The notes under the pieces: generated by a model
The model's input: only the letters and a program-made list of their open reading frames with translations
Told to the model about the DNA's origin: nothing
The model's database searches: none
Made by a program: the position numbers and the translations under genes
Shown: positions 1 to 7,022 of the stretch, piece by piece
Numbering within the stretch: position 1 is the stretch's first letter
Layout of the letters: each line of letters starts with the position of its first letter
Origin: JBPCPM01 sp050999155
GTDB taxonomy: Bacteria > Actinomycetota > Thermoleophilia > Solirubrobacterales > 70-9
Reading direction: 5' to 3'
NCBI GenBank assembly: GCA_050999155.1
Contig: JBPCPM010000027.1
Span: 1 to 13,065 of the forward strand
DNA length: 13,065 bases

Positions 1-1118
1 TCTCGGTCGTGATCCCCTGCCTCAACGAGGCTGAGACGATAGCCACCTGCGTCACGAAGTCGCTTGAGTCCATCGATCGTCTCGGTTTGACCGGGGAGGT
101 CGTGGTAGCGGACAACGGGTCGACAGACGGAAGCCAGCAGCTTGCCCGCGAGGCGGGTGCCCGAGTTATCGACGAGCAGCGAAAGGGCTACGGCAGCGCG
201 TACCTCGCCGGCTTCGCGGCTGTTCAAGGGCGGTTCGTTGTCATGGGCGATGGCGACGACACCTACGACTTCGACGACATCCATCGATTCGTCGGTCCTT
301 TGCAGGACGGTGCCGACATGGTGATTGGCAACCGCATGGAGAACATCCAACCGGGCGCGATGCCCTGGCTCCACCGCTACATCGGCAATCCGGTGCTCAC
401 CGGCATCCTGAATCTCTTCTACCGCACCGGTGTCGACGATGCGCACTGCGGAATGCGCAGCTTCAGGATCGATGTGCTGAACAAGCTCAAGCTGAGAACA
501 CCGGGCATGGAGTTCGCCTCGGAGATGGTGATCCGGGCGTCCAAGGAGCAGCTGGACATCGTCCAGATCCCGATCGACTATCACCCTCGAGTCGGCGAGT
601 CGAAGCTTTCGTCGTTCCGCGACGGCTGGCGTCATCTGCGATTCCTGCTCGTTCACTCGCCGACGTGGCTGTTTCTCGTTCCCGGTTTTGCGCTGCTGGG
701 TCTCGGGGTGGTAGGAATGATCTTCGCCGGGTTTGACGTCTCGATCCTCGGCCGCACATGGAGGATCCACTCGATGATCGCTGCCTCCATGGGAGCCATC
801 ATCGGCTCGCAGATCGTGCAGCTTGGACTCGCGGCACGGGCCTACGGCGTCTACTACCTCGACGAGAAGCCCGACGGGCTGTTTCGATGGGGTCGCAGAT
901 ACTTCCGCTTGGAGACCGTGCTGAGCATCGGAGCCGGCATGGTGCTCGCTGGACTCGCGGCGGGAGCGGTGATCTTCGGCAACTGGGCGAACCGCGGCTT
1001 CGGTGAGCTCTCCGAGGAACGACTTGTGGTCTTGGCCGGCGTGCTGATCGTAGTCGGGGTCCAGACCCTTTTCTCGGCGTTCTTCCTTAGCCTGCTCGGG
1101 CTACGGCGCCACGACTGA
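1..1118 (+). CDS. Membrane-anchored family 2 glycosyltransferase (5' end cut off by window)
   Basis: Glycosyltransferase of the GT2, GT-A fold group, like dolichyl/polyprenyl-phosphate sugar synthases. It probably moves a sugar from a nucleotide donor to a polyprenyl phosphate or growing glycan at the inner membrane face. The frame is open from base 3 and reads SVVIPCLNEAETI, the classic GT2 N-terminal strand, so the GTG at base 9 is internal and the true start lies before the window. Counting from base 9: the nucleotide-binding ADNGSTDGS is near residue 34, the metal-binding acidic motif GDGDDTYDF near 80-88 and GMRSFR near 148. Four hydrophobic helices follow the catalytic domain (about 219-240, 255-278, 304-324, 338-363). 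It ends 35 bases from the convergent sugar transferase, and no terminator is evident between them. Family is confident; sugar and acceptor cannot be read from sequence. Confidence 0.88.
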   Translation, partial: SVVIPCLNEAETIATCVTKSLESIDRLGLTGEVVVADNGSTDGSQQLAREAGARVIDEQRKGYGSAYLAGFAAVQGRFVVMGDGDDTYDFDDIHRFVGPLQDGADMVIGNRMENIQPGAMPWLHRYIGNPVLTGILNLFYRTGVDDAHCGMRSFRIDVLNKLKLRTPGMEFASEMVIRASKEQLDIVQIPIDYHPRVGESKLSSFRDGWRHLRFLLVHSPTWLFLVPGFALLGLGVVGMIFAGFDVSILGRTWRIHSMIAASMGAIIGSQIVQLGLAARAYGVYYLDEKPDGLFRWGRRYFRLETVLSIGAGMVLAGLAAGAVIFGNWANRGFGELSEERLVVLAGVLIVVGVQTLFSAFFLSLLGLRRHD

Positions 1119-1153
1119 CCCTCGTTCCTGCTCCGGATGTTGGCGGTCCGTAT

Positions 1154-2665
1154 CTAGTAGGCGCCGCGGCGCAACAGGACGGCGGGGACAGTCTTGAGCA
1201 GGATGGTGATGTCGAGGAAGACCGACCACCGCTCGAGGTACAGGAAGTCGAGCCGCACGAGATCGTCGAAGTCAAGGTCGGCACGGCCAGAGACCTGCCA
1301 AAGGCCGGTGATGCCTGGAAGCACCAGGTACCGCTTGCGGTGCCACGGATCCAGCCGCTCATAGTCGCGCTCGGGGAGGGGCCGCGGACCCACGAGGCTC
1401 ATCTCACCCTTGAGAACGTTGATCAGCTGGGGCAGCTCGTCGAGGGAGAACTTCCGGAGGGCGCGTCCGACTGTCGTCAGCCGAGGGTCGTCCCTGATCT
1501 TGAAGAGGGCACCTGATGCTTCGTTGGACTCCTCGAGTTCGGCTTGGCGCTGGTCGGCGTCGATGTGCATGGTCCGGAACTTCAGGCACCCGAACGGCTG
1601 GCCCCAGATCCCAGGCCGGATGCTGCGGTAGAAGATGGGCCCGCGGCTCGAGATCCTGATCAGCGCTGCTGCGATAAGAAAGACTGGGCTGGCGATGAGC
1701 AACAGCAGCGAGGCGCCAAAGAAGTCGAAGGCGCGCTTGAGGGCGAAGTCGATTCCCTCAAACACCGGAGGTCGGAGTTCGAAGAGAGGGATCGGCTCGC
1801 CGGGAATGAACTCCGCTCTGTGGACCAGGAGTTCCATCGTCGAAGGCGCGATACGTACGGCCACGCCTCGTTGGTGGCATTGGTCCACCAGTTCGACGGC
1901 CTCCTCTTCTGGAAAGTCCGGGTCGGCGACGATCACCTCGTCGATCTGGTGCTCGTCGAGCTGGGTCGGCAGATCGCGGAGGGTCCCGAGGCTCTTGAGG
2001 CCGTTTGACTCGCGCGGCTCGAGCGAGATGAACCCGATCGCGTCGTACTTCTGGACGGGCGCCGCCTCGAGCGCGTGGGCGACGGCCTCGATGTGATCGC
2101 CCGAGCCCACGAGCACTGCCCGGCGCTTGTGCCCCAGCGCACGCAACATGCGTAGCGTCATGCGCCCGTGGACGAAGCGGCCTCCCCCGATGAAGACGGC
2201 TGCGAACGTGAGCGTTCCGTAGAAGACGTAGTAGCTCTGGAAATCGAGACCGTTGAGCTCGGCGAAGATCAGGCTGACCAGTGCGACTTGGAACAGTCCG
2301 GCGAAGATTCGTGAAAGGCCGGGCCGCGCTTCTCGGTGGGAGTACAGGCCGCTGCGCGCGAACAGCAGCACCAGCACGAGAAAGACAAACGGCGTGTATT
2401 CGCGCGTCGTCGCCCAGACATCCGCGGCAGCGAACCGATCGAGGACCAGGGCCTTGACCGCGAGCGCCGCGTAGAGCGCAGCGACGACGCCGGCGACATC
2501 CAGGACCACCAACGACAGCAGCCGGGCCAGGCGCCGGTAGTTCTCCGGCCGCAAAAGCGAACTCAAGAAGTACGGCCGGCGATACCGGATGTCGCGCACC
2601 CCCAACTCTTCCCGGGTGGGAGGGCTGGACGGCTCGTGGGGAGGTTTCAGGGCGCTTTGTGGCAT
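1154..2665 (-). CDS. Polyprenyl glycosylphosphotransferase (WbaP/CpsE-like initiating sugar transferase)
   Basis: Transfers a sugar-1-phosphate from a UDP-sugar to undecaprenyl phosphate, the first membrane step of exopolysaccharide or O-antigen-type glycan assembly. 503 aa, the usual length of the large polytopic form. Four N-terminal membrane segments (about 50-75, 91-106, 121-138, 146-165) precede a Rossmann-like middle domain (VLVGSGD near 184). A reentrant helix (about 313-338) leads into the catalytic sugar transferase domain with KFRTM (362), SLDELPQL (407-414, holding the Asp-Glu pair that is catalytic in PglC), GPRP (426) and GITGLWQVSGR (451). I chose the ATG at 2665; a TTG at 2680 would add five residues, and neither start has a clear ribosome binding site. 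It lies 94 bases downstream of the UDP-sugar decarboxylase gene on the same strand, probably one operon. The sugar transferred is unknown. Confidence 0.93.
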   Translation of the reverse strand: MPQSALKPPHEPSSPPTREELGVRDIRYRRPYFLSSLLRPENYRRLARLLSLVVLDVAGVVAALYAALAVKALVLDRFAAADVWATTREYTPFVFLVLVLLFARSGLYSHREARPGLSRIFAGLFQVALVSLIFAELNGLDFQSYYVFYGTLTFAAVFIGGGRFVHGRMTLRMLRALGHKRRAVLVGSGDHIEAVAHALEAAPVQKYDAIGFISLEPRESNGLKSLGTLRDLPTQLDEHQIDEVIVADPDFPEEEAVELVDQCHQRGVAVRIAPSTMELLVHRAEFIPGEPIPLFELRPPVFEGIDFALKRAFDFFGASLLLLIASPVFLIAAALIRISSRGPIFYRSIRPGIWGQPFGCLKFRTMHIDADQRQAELEESNEASGALFKIRDDPRLTTVGRALRKFSLDELPQLINVLKGEMSLVGPRPLPERDYERLDPWHRKRYLVLPGITGLWQVSGRADLDFDDLVRLDFLYLERWSVFLDITILLKTVPAVLLRRGAY

Positions 2666-2759
2666 CGGGCGGCCCGACAATCAGGGTCTGAAACACCGAG
2701 CATGCAACAAGGTCGCGGCTCGGCCGAGTCTATCCGCGAGGTGGGCGGGTTCTTCCGAC

Positions 2760-3707
2760 TCAGGTGAGGGCGTCGATCAGGGCGTCTCGACCGGCGTCAT
2801 CGATGGTCCGCTGAAGCCCGTCGTGAAGCACTACCGAAGGCTCCCATCCGAGGATGTCTCGGGCTCGCCCGATGTCGGGCTGCCGTACCTGGGGGTCGTC
2901 GGTCGGCAGGGCCTCGTGGACGATCTCCGAGTCTGAGCCAGTCACTTCGACGACGGCCTCGGCGAGTTCGAGAAGCGTGCGCTCGACCGGGTTGCCGATG
3001 TTGACCGGAAGGTGGGCGTCGGACTCCATGAGCGCGACGAGCCCGCGGATCAGGTCATCGACGTAGCAGAAGCTGCGCGTCTGCGAACCATCGCCGAAGA
3101 CGGTAAGGGGGCGATTCTGCAGAGCTTGCCGCAGGAATGTCGGGATGGCGCGACCGTCGTGCGGGCGCATCCGGGGTCCGTAGGTATTGAAGATCCTGAC
3201 GATGCAGGTATCGACGCCCTGCTGGCGGTGGTAGGCCATGGTCAGTGCTTCCGCGTAGCGCTTGGCCTCGTCGTACACACCCCGTGGACCGATCGGGTTG
3301 ACGTGTCCCCAGTAGTCCTCCTTCTGCGGATGGACCTGGGGGTCGCCATACACCTCGGACGTCGACGCGAGCAAAAATCGCGCCCGCTTGAACTTCGCGA
3401 CCCCCAGCATGTGGTGGGTGCCGTACGAGCCGACCTTGAGGGTGTGCAGCGGCAGGCGTAGGTAGTCGATCGGGCTGGCCGGCGAGGCCAGGTGGTAGAC
3501 GAAGTCGACATCCCCGGAGATCTCGACACGTTCGGTGATGTCCTGGGTGACGAAGGTGAAGGCTTCGCTGTCGATGTGCGCGAGGTTGCGCAGCGAGCCC
3601 GTGTCGAGGTTGTCGATGCAGATGACCTGGTGGCCCTTGGCCAGCAGGTGATCGCAGAGGTGGGAGCCGAGAAACCCTGCCCCGCCGGTGACCACGCAGA
3701 CGCTCAT
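2760..3707 (-). CDS. UDP-glucuronate decarboxylase-like SDR (UDP-xylose synthase family)
   Basis: Extended short-chain dehydrogenase/reductase, probably converting UDP-glucuronate to UDP-xylose with bound NAD+. 315 aa, full length. Visible features: the Rossmann glycine motif GGAGFLG (8-14), HLASPASPIDY (72-82) typical of UXS enzymes, TSEVYGDP with the catalytic Ser-Glu (117-118), VHPQKEDYWGHVNPIG (125-140), the YxxxK pair Y145/K149 and RIFNTYGPRM (171-180). The UXS-type ASPxDY and HPQKExYWG...NPIG blocks separate it from UDP-glucose 4-epimerases and dTDP-glucose 4,6-dehydratases. It is the first gene of a minus-strand pair with the polyprenyl sugar transferase, which fits a role in making a nucleotide pentose for surface glycan. 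The start is the ATG at 3707, with only a weak upstream purine stretch. A related decarboxylase or epimerase activity is possible. Confidence 0.88.
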   Translation of the reverse strand: MSVCVVTGGAGFLGSHLCDHLLAKGHQVICIDNLDTGSLRNLAHIDSEAFTFVTQDITERVEISGDVDFVYHLASPASPIDYLRLPLHTLKVGSYGTHHMLGVAKFKRARFLLASTSEVYGDPQVHPQKEDYWGHVNPIGPRGVYDEAKRYAEALTMAYHRQQGVDTCIVRIFNTYGPRMRPHDGRAIPTFLRQALQNRPLTVFGDGSQTRSFCYVDDLIRGLVALMESDAHLPVNIGNPVERTLLELAEAVVEVTGSDSEIVHEALPTDDPQVRQPDIGRARDILGWEPSVVLHDGLQRTIDDAGRDALIDALT

Positions 3708-3852
3708 CGCGGGCGAAGGCTACTAGCGGATCTGCCGGGGTGCGGTTTTCGAGGAAGTCACACTCTCGCTACAGGTTCCTTCGGCACCGAACCATTCTCC
3801 GTGCTATTTCTACTCCCATCTCATCTCGCATCTTGAGTGGGGGGTGCGGTAA
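3708..3852. promoter_or_regulatory. Divergent intergenic region, likely promoters for the UXS-type gene and the sigma factor
   Basis: 145 bases between the divergent decarboxylase and sigma genes, less GC-rich than its surroundings in the part nearest the sigma gene. It must hold the promoters of both. CGAACC at 3788-3793 resembles an ECF-type -35 (GGAAC) pointing toward the sigma gene, with pyrimidine-rich DNA beyond it. I could not assign a convincing -10 or a housekeeping promoter. Autoregulation would be usual for an ECF sigma factor but is inference here. Confidence 0.35.
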
Positions 3853-5112
3853 ATGACCAGTGGAGGTCACATGGCAGCGGGTTCGAGGGGCGGAGAGCAG
3901 ATCCGCAGGCAGGCCGTGGTTCGGATGGTCGAGCGCCATGAGCGCTCGCTGAGGCGAACCGCGCGTCGGTTTGCCGGGACGAAGGAAGATGCTGAAGACG
4001 CCTTTCAGCGTGCGATCGAGATCTGCCTGCGGAAGGCTCCGGGGATTCCGGACAGTGAACTCATCCGCTGGACGCACACTGTCACCCGCCACGAGGCCTT
4101 GGCTGTGCGTCGGGACCGGGAGCGGCACCGGTTGGTGAGCGGGAGCCTTCCGGCCGGCGATGACCCAGATGGATCCTCCGGCGAGCTCATGGACACACTG
4201 CCGTCTCCCGGCCCGGGACCCGCCGAGCGCGTCGAGCGCGATGAGCGGGTGGCGCGCAGCTGCGAGGCGCTCGCGGCGCTCAAGCCCCAGGAGGTCCGTG
4301 CCCTGGCCCTCAAGGCAGAGGGGTACTCCTACGAGGAGATCGGCGCTCGGACAGGGTGGACGTATACGAAAATCAACCGGTGCATGGCAGAGGGGCGTAA
4401 ACGGTTCTTCGAACTCTTCGCCGAGCTCGAGAAGGGCGAGCACTGCCAGGCCTTCGCTCCGATGCTCTCGGCTTGGAGTGACGGCGAGCTTGAGCAGTCG
4501 AAGGAGCCCACCCTGAAGCTTCACCTACGGTCCTGCGGTCATTGTCGAGCGAAGCTGGCGGTGTACCGGGGTTTGCCTCGGAGGGTCCTGTCCTTGTTTC
4601 CGCCGGGGTTGCCTCTCGTTGCGGGTTGGTGGACCCGGGCGCAGGAGGTCGTGGTCGGTGGGCTCGGAGACAAGGTGGCCGGGGCCACGATCAAGACCCA
4701 GGCGCTCGCGGACGTCGCCGCGGCGAAGAAGGCAACCGCCGTGGTCGCGGCGAGTGCGGCGGCAATCGCGGGAGCCGGTGTCGCCGATCCGCCCGCCCCG
4801 CGGGAGAAGGCGGAGTCGCCGCCGGCGAAGCGCCAGCGGGCGACGGCTACACCTGATCCGGCTCCGGCTCCAGCCGAGCGGCTGGAACGGTCTGCACCCA
4901 CTCCAGCGCCCGAGCCTCCCGCACGTCAGCCGGCCCCAGCCCCGCAGGCCACCGCACAGAGCGAGACGCCACCCGGGGAGTTCGAGTTCGAGGGCGCCGA
5001 ATCCTCGGGCGCGGGGGGTAGCGGTTCGACAAGCGAGTTCGGAGGGTCGAGCACTCCCGCGGCCCGAGCTCCGAGTTCAGCATCGCGCGGAGGCGAATTC
5101 GGTGGGCCATAG
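3853..5112 (+). CDS. ECF-type sigma factor fused to an anti-sigma-like zinc finger and a Pro/Ala-rich tail with EF motifs
   Basis: RNA polymerase sigma-70 family protein of the extracytoplasmic-function type with a long C-terminal extension (419 aa against about 180-200 for a plain ECF sigma). Sigma region 2 covers about 23-95 (DAEDAFQRAIE at 46-56). Region 4, with its helix-turn-helix, covers about 136-190 (YSYEEIGARTGWTYTKINR). A zf-HC2/ZAS-like zinc finger follows: C198, H224, C228, C231, the last three in the Hx3Cx2C spacing of zinc anti-sigma factors. An Ala-rich hydrophobic stretch (about 294-311), just after Lys-Lys, could be a weak membrane helix. The rest (312-419) is Pro/Ala then Gly/Ser-rich, with GEFEFEG, SEFGGS and a terminal GEFGGP. 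The ATG at 3853 has a G-rich stretch about 8 bases upstream; a second ATG at 3871 is only three bases from a GGAGGT. The secreted-protein gene starts 28 bases after its stop. Trigger and target promoters are unknown. Confidence 0.85.
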   Translation: MTSGGHMAAGSRGGEQIRRQAVVRMVERHERSLRRTARRFAGTKEDAEDAFQRAIEICLRKAPGIPDSELIRWTHTVTRHEALAVRRDRERHRLVSGSLPAGDDPDGSSGELMDTLPSPGPGPAERVERDERVARSCEALAALKPQEVRALALKAEGYSYEEIGARTGWTYTKINRCMAEGRKRFFELFAELEKGEHCQAFAPMLSAWSDGELEQSKEPTLKLHLRSCGHCRAKLAVYRGLPRRVLSLFPPGLPLVAGWWTRAQEVVVGGLGDKVAGATIKTQALADVAAAKKATAVVAASAAAIAGAGVADPPAPREKAESPPAKRQRATATPDPAPAPAERLERSAPTPAPEPPARQPAPAPQATAQSETPPGEFEFEGAESSGAGGSGSTSEFGGSSTPAARAPSSASRGGEFGGP

Positions 5113-5140
5113 GGGGGAGAGAGTCCCAGGCAGGTTGCTT

Positions 5141-6859
5141 ATGCACAGCAAGATGTTGATCAAGATGCGAAAAGTCGATCCCTCCAAGACTTCCAGCCTG
5201 CTCTTGCAGTGCTCGCTTCTCTTGGTCGTAGTCGGGTCCATCATGGGGGGCGCTGCCCCGGCTGCTGCAGCCGGGGCGACGTACTCAGTATTCGGATGCC
5301 GCGGGGCTGATGGCCGACCTGGGGCCGCCCTGGGTGACGCGCGTTCAGGTTGGACCCGGACCCGCAACGATGCCGATGAGGGCTTCGTCAGCCTTCACGA
5401 CTCCTGTGGGAACCCGAATGGATACTTCGGCCTTACGCTCGATGCTCCCGCCGGTCAACCCAACTTTGCGGGGGCATCATGGGTCTTCGTGACTCCACCG
5501 GAGACGTCCATAGCCGCCTACTCAATCTGGTGGGCTGGAGCGGGAAGGTCGGGTAGCGATTGGACCTCGGATACCTACGTCCAGCGCTCCGACCAGCTGG
5601 ACCCTCAGTATTCAGCACGTTTTCGGGGTGTTCCGTGGAACTCGCTTACGGCGCCGCTTTCAACTGCCAACAGGCTCGCCGAGTCCGGCCTTGACCTGTC
5701 TCACCTTCGTGTTGGAACGAACTGTGCGGCTTGGGGGCCTACGCGGCGCTGCCCTGCTACCAGCAATTCCATCGGCTTCTTCCGCATATTCGCGAGCCGG
5801 TTCGATATTCGTGATCGTGCAGCCCCGCAAATCTCCCGTGTGTCCGGATCGCTGCCGGATGACGAGCTCCTCACTGGAAAGGAGACGCTCACGGTCGCCG
5901 CTTCAGACCAAGGTGGGGGAGTGCGACATCTTGCGCTCGAGGTCGACGGGCGGGTTGTTCGCGAGGCTCGACCCGAGTTTGAGTCCTGTCGAGATCACGA
6001 CGCCTCGAGCCCAGGGATGCAGGTCGAACTCCCGGTGCCTTGCCCTCTAGCCACGAGCTTGGGCCTGGAGATCGGATCCGAATCGCTCACCGCTGGAGCG
6101 CATGAGATCCGGGCGGTCGTCGAGGACGCCGCCGGTAACGCCACAACCGTCTTCGGGCCGAAGACGGTCACCGTCCCAGCGTCGGCCTCCCTACAGAGCG
6201 GCCCGCTCGTTCCCAACGGGACGAATTCCTCAGAGGGCGCCGGGGTCACTTCTTCGCTGAGCCGAGGGAAGCGGTCCGCAATCATGCGATACGGCCAAAA
6301 GCGCACGGTCCGAGGAGTCGTCAGGACGCCTTCGGGGGCCATGATCGCGGGCGCAACCGTCGACGTGTTCGGCAAGCGCGAAGGTTCCTCGAAGTGGCGG
6401 GTGCTCGGCACACTCAAGACCAGCTCAACGGGCCGGTTCTCTTGGCGTACTCGCAATCGTCCTTCGCGGCGGCTCCGATTCGGCTACCGGAGCACTACGC
6501 ATGACACGTCATTCGATTGGTCGCCGATCATCCGGCTTCGGGTGCGGGCCTCGGCCACTCTCAAGCGGTCTCCCTCAGTGACGCGCAATGGCCGTTCCGT
6601 GCGGTTCTCCGGTCGGATTCGCGGACCGGGCGTCCGGTCGGGCGCTTTGGTCGAGATGCAGGCCCGGGTCGGTCGGCGGTGGAAGACGTTCGCGACGACC
6701 AAGGCCAGAGGCAGCAAGCGTCGGTTCAGTTACCGCTACAAGTTCAGGCGAACCTTCCGTACTCAAAGCTACTCATTCCGAGCCCGCATCCCGAAACAGG
6801 CGGGCGTGCCCTACCTCACCGGGAACTCTCGGACCGTGCGCGTGAAGGTGCGGCGTTAG
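5141..6859 (+). CDS. Secreted multidomain surface protein with Ig-like and Arg/Lys-rich C-terminal domains
   Basis: Exported protein of 572 aa with no recognised enzyme motif. The signal peptide has n-region MHSKMLIKMRKVDPSK, a hydrophobic core at about 19-37 and a likely cleavage site after the Ala run at 39-44 (APAAAA). Mature region: a beta-rich lectin-like part (about 46-225) with C53/C89 and C195/C204; an Ig-like part (about 228-345) with SDQGGGVRHLALEVDG, VEDAAGNATTVFG and C283/C301; a linker; a carboxypeptidase-regulatory-like beta sandwich (about 385-468, GVVRTPSGAMIAGATVDVFG); and a second basic beta domain (about 478-572). The last ~200 residues are extremely rich in Arg and Lys. 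There is no LPXTG or C-terminal membrane anchor. The frame stays open back to 4619, but that part overlaps the sigma gene and lacks signal-peptide character, so I start at the ATG at 5141; ATGs at 5153 and 5165 are alternatives. Probably co-transcribed with the sigma gene. I infer a wall- or glycan-associated role. Confidence 0.8.
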   Translation: MHSKMLIKMRKVDPSKTSSLLLQCSLLLVVVGSIMGGAAPAAAAGATYSVFGCRGADGRPGAALGDARSGWTRTRNDADEGFVSLHDSCGNPNGYFGLTLDAPAGQPNFAGASWVFVTPPETSIAAYSIWWAGAGRSGSDWTSDTYVQRSDQLDPQYSARFRGVPWNSLTAPLSTANRLAESGLDLSHLRVGTNCAAWGPTRRCPATSNSIGFFRIFASRFDIRDRAAPQISRVSGSLPDDELLTGKETLTVAASDQGGGVRHLALEVDGRVVREARPEFESCRDHDASSPGMQVELPVPCPLATSLGLEIGSESLTAGAHEIRAVVEDAAGNATTVFGPKTVTVPASASLQSGPLVPNGTNSSEGAGVTSSLSRGKRSAIMRYGQKRTVRGVVRTPSGAMIAGATVDVFGKREGSSKWRVLGTLKTSSTGRFSWRTRNRPSRRLRFGYRSTTHDTSFDWSPIIRLRVRASATLKRSPSVTRNGRSVRFSGRIRGPGVRSGALVEMQARVGRRWKTFATTKARGSKRRFSYRYKFRRTFRTQSYSFRARIPKQAGVPYLTGNSRTVRVKVRR

Positions 6860-6911
6860 GCGGCTGCCGGGCTTGTGCGAGGCCAACCGACCCACCCACC
6901 GCGCTCGCATC

Positions 6912-6917
6912 TACGAT
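6912..6917 (+). promoter_or_regulatory. Candidate -10 element for tRNA-Ser
   Basis: TACGAT matches the actinobacterial TANNNT -10 pattern and ends 10 bases before the mature tRNA 5' end, placing a start site about 3-4 bases upstream of the tRNA. I see no good -35; CCGACC at 6887-6892 has a 19-base spacer and is weak. Confidence 0.35.
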
Positions 6918-6927
6918 GTGCCGACGC

Positions 6928-7016
6928 GGAGGGGTGGCCGAGCGGCTTAAGGCGCCCGCCTGCTAAGTGGGTTGGGGGTTAACGCCCCCTCGAGGGTTCG
7001 AATCCCTCCCCCTCCG
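6928..7016 (+). tRNA. tRNA-Ser (anticodon GCU)
   Basis: Complete class II tRNA of 89 nt reading AGC/AGU serine codons. The acceptor stem GGAGGGG (6928-6934) pairs perfectly with CCCCTCC (7009-7015), followed by discriminator G at 7016; the next bases are CCT, so CCA is not encoded. The D arm contains GCCGAGCGGCTTAAGGC. The anticodon stem is CCCGC/GTGGG with one G-U pair, around loop CTGCTAA with anticodon GCT at 6962-6964. The long variable arm pairs GGGGG with CCCCC (6974-6989), as expected for serine. The T stem GAGGG/CCCTC closes loop TTCGAAT. Its 3' end lies six bases from the stop of the converging acyltransferase gene. I see no integrase or repeated 3' end, so there is no sign of use as an attachment site. 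Confidence 0.97.
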
Positions 7017-7022
7017 CCTTCG

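Noticed and set aside
2719..2728. CTCGGCCGAG palindrome in the gap before the sugar transferase gene
   Set aside because: Ten-base GC-rich palindromes occur often by chance here, and it has no nearby promoter-like element or regulator gene.
3769..4524. Long open frame of 251 codons antisense to the sigma gene
   Set aside because: It has no recognisable domain and lies opposite a well-supported sigma factor; long antisense frames are expected at this GC content.
4619..5140. In-frame upstream extension of the secreted-protein gene (174 codons)
   Set aside because: It overlaps the sigma gene in another frame, is Arg/Pro-rich as expected of a GC-rich shadow frame, and would bury the clear signal peptide at 5141 onward inside the protein.
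6928..7016. tRNA-Ser as an attachment site of an integrated element
   Set aside because: No integrase, no direct repeat of the tRNA 3' end and no phage or plasmid genes within the window.
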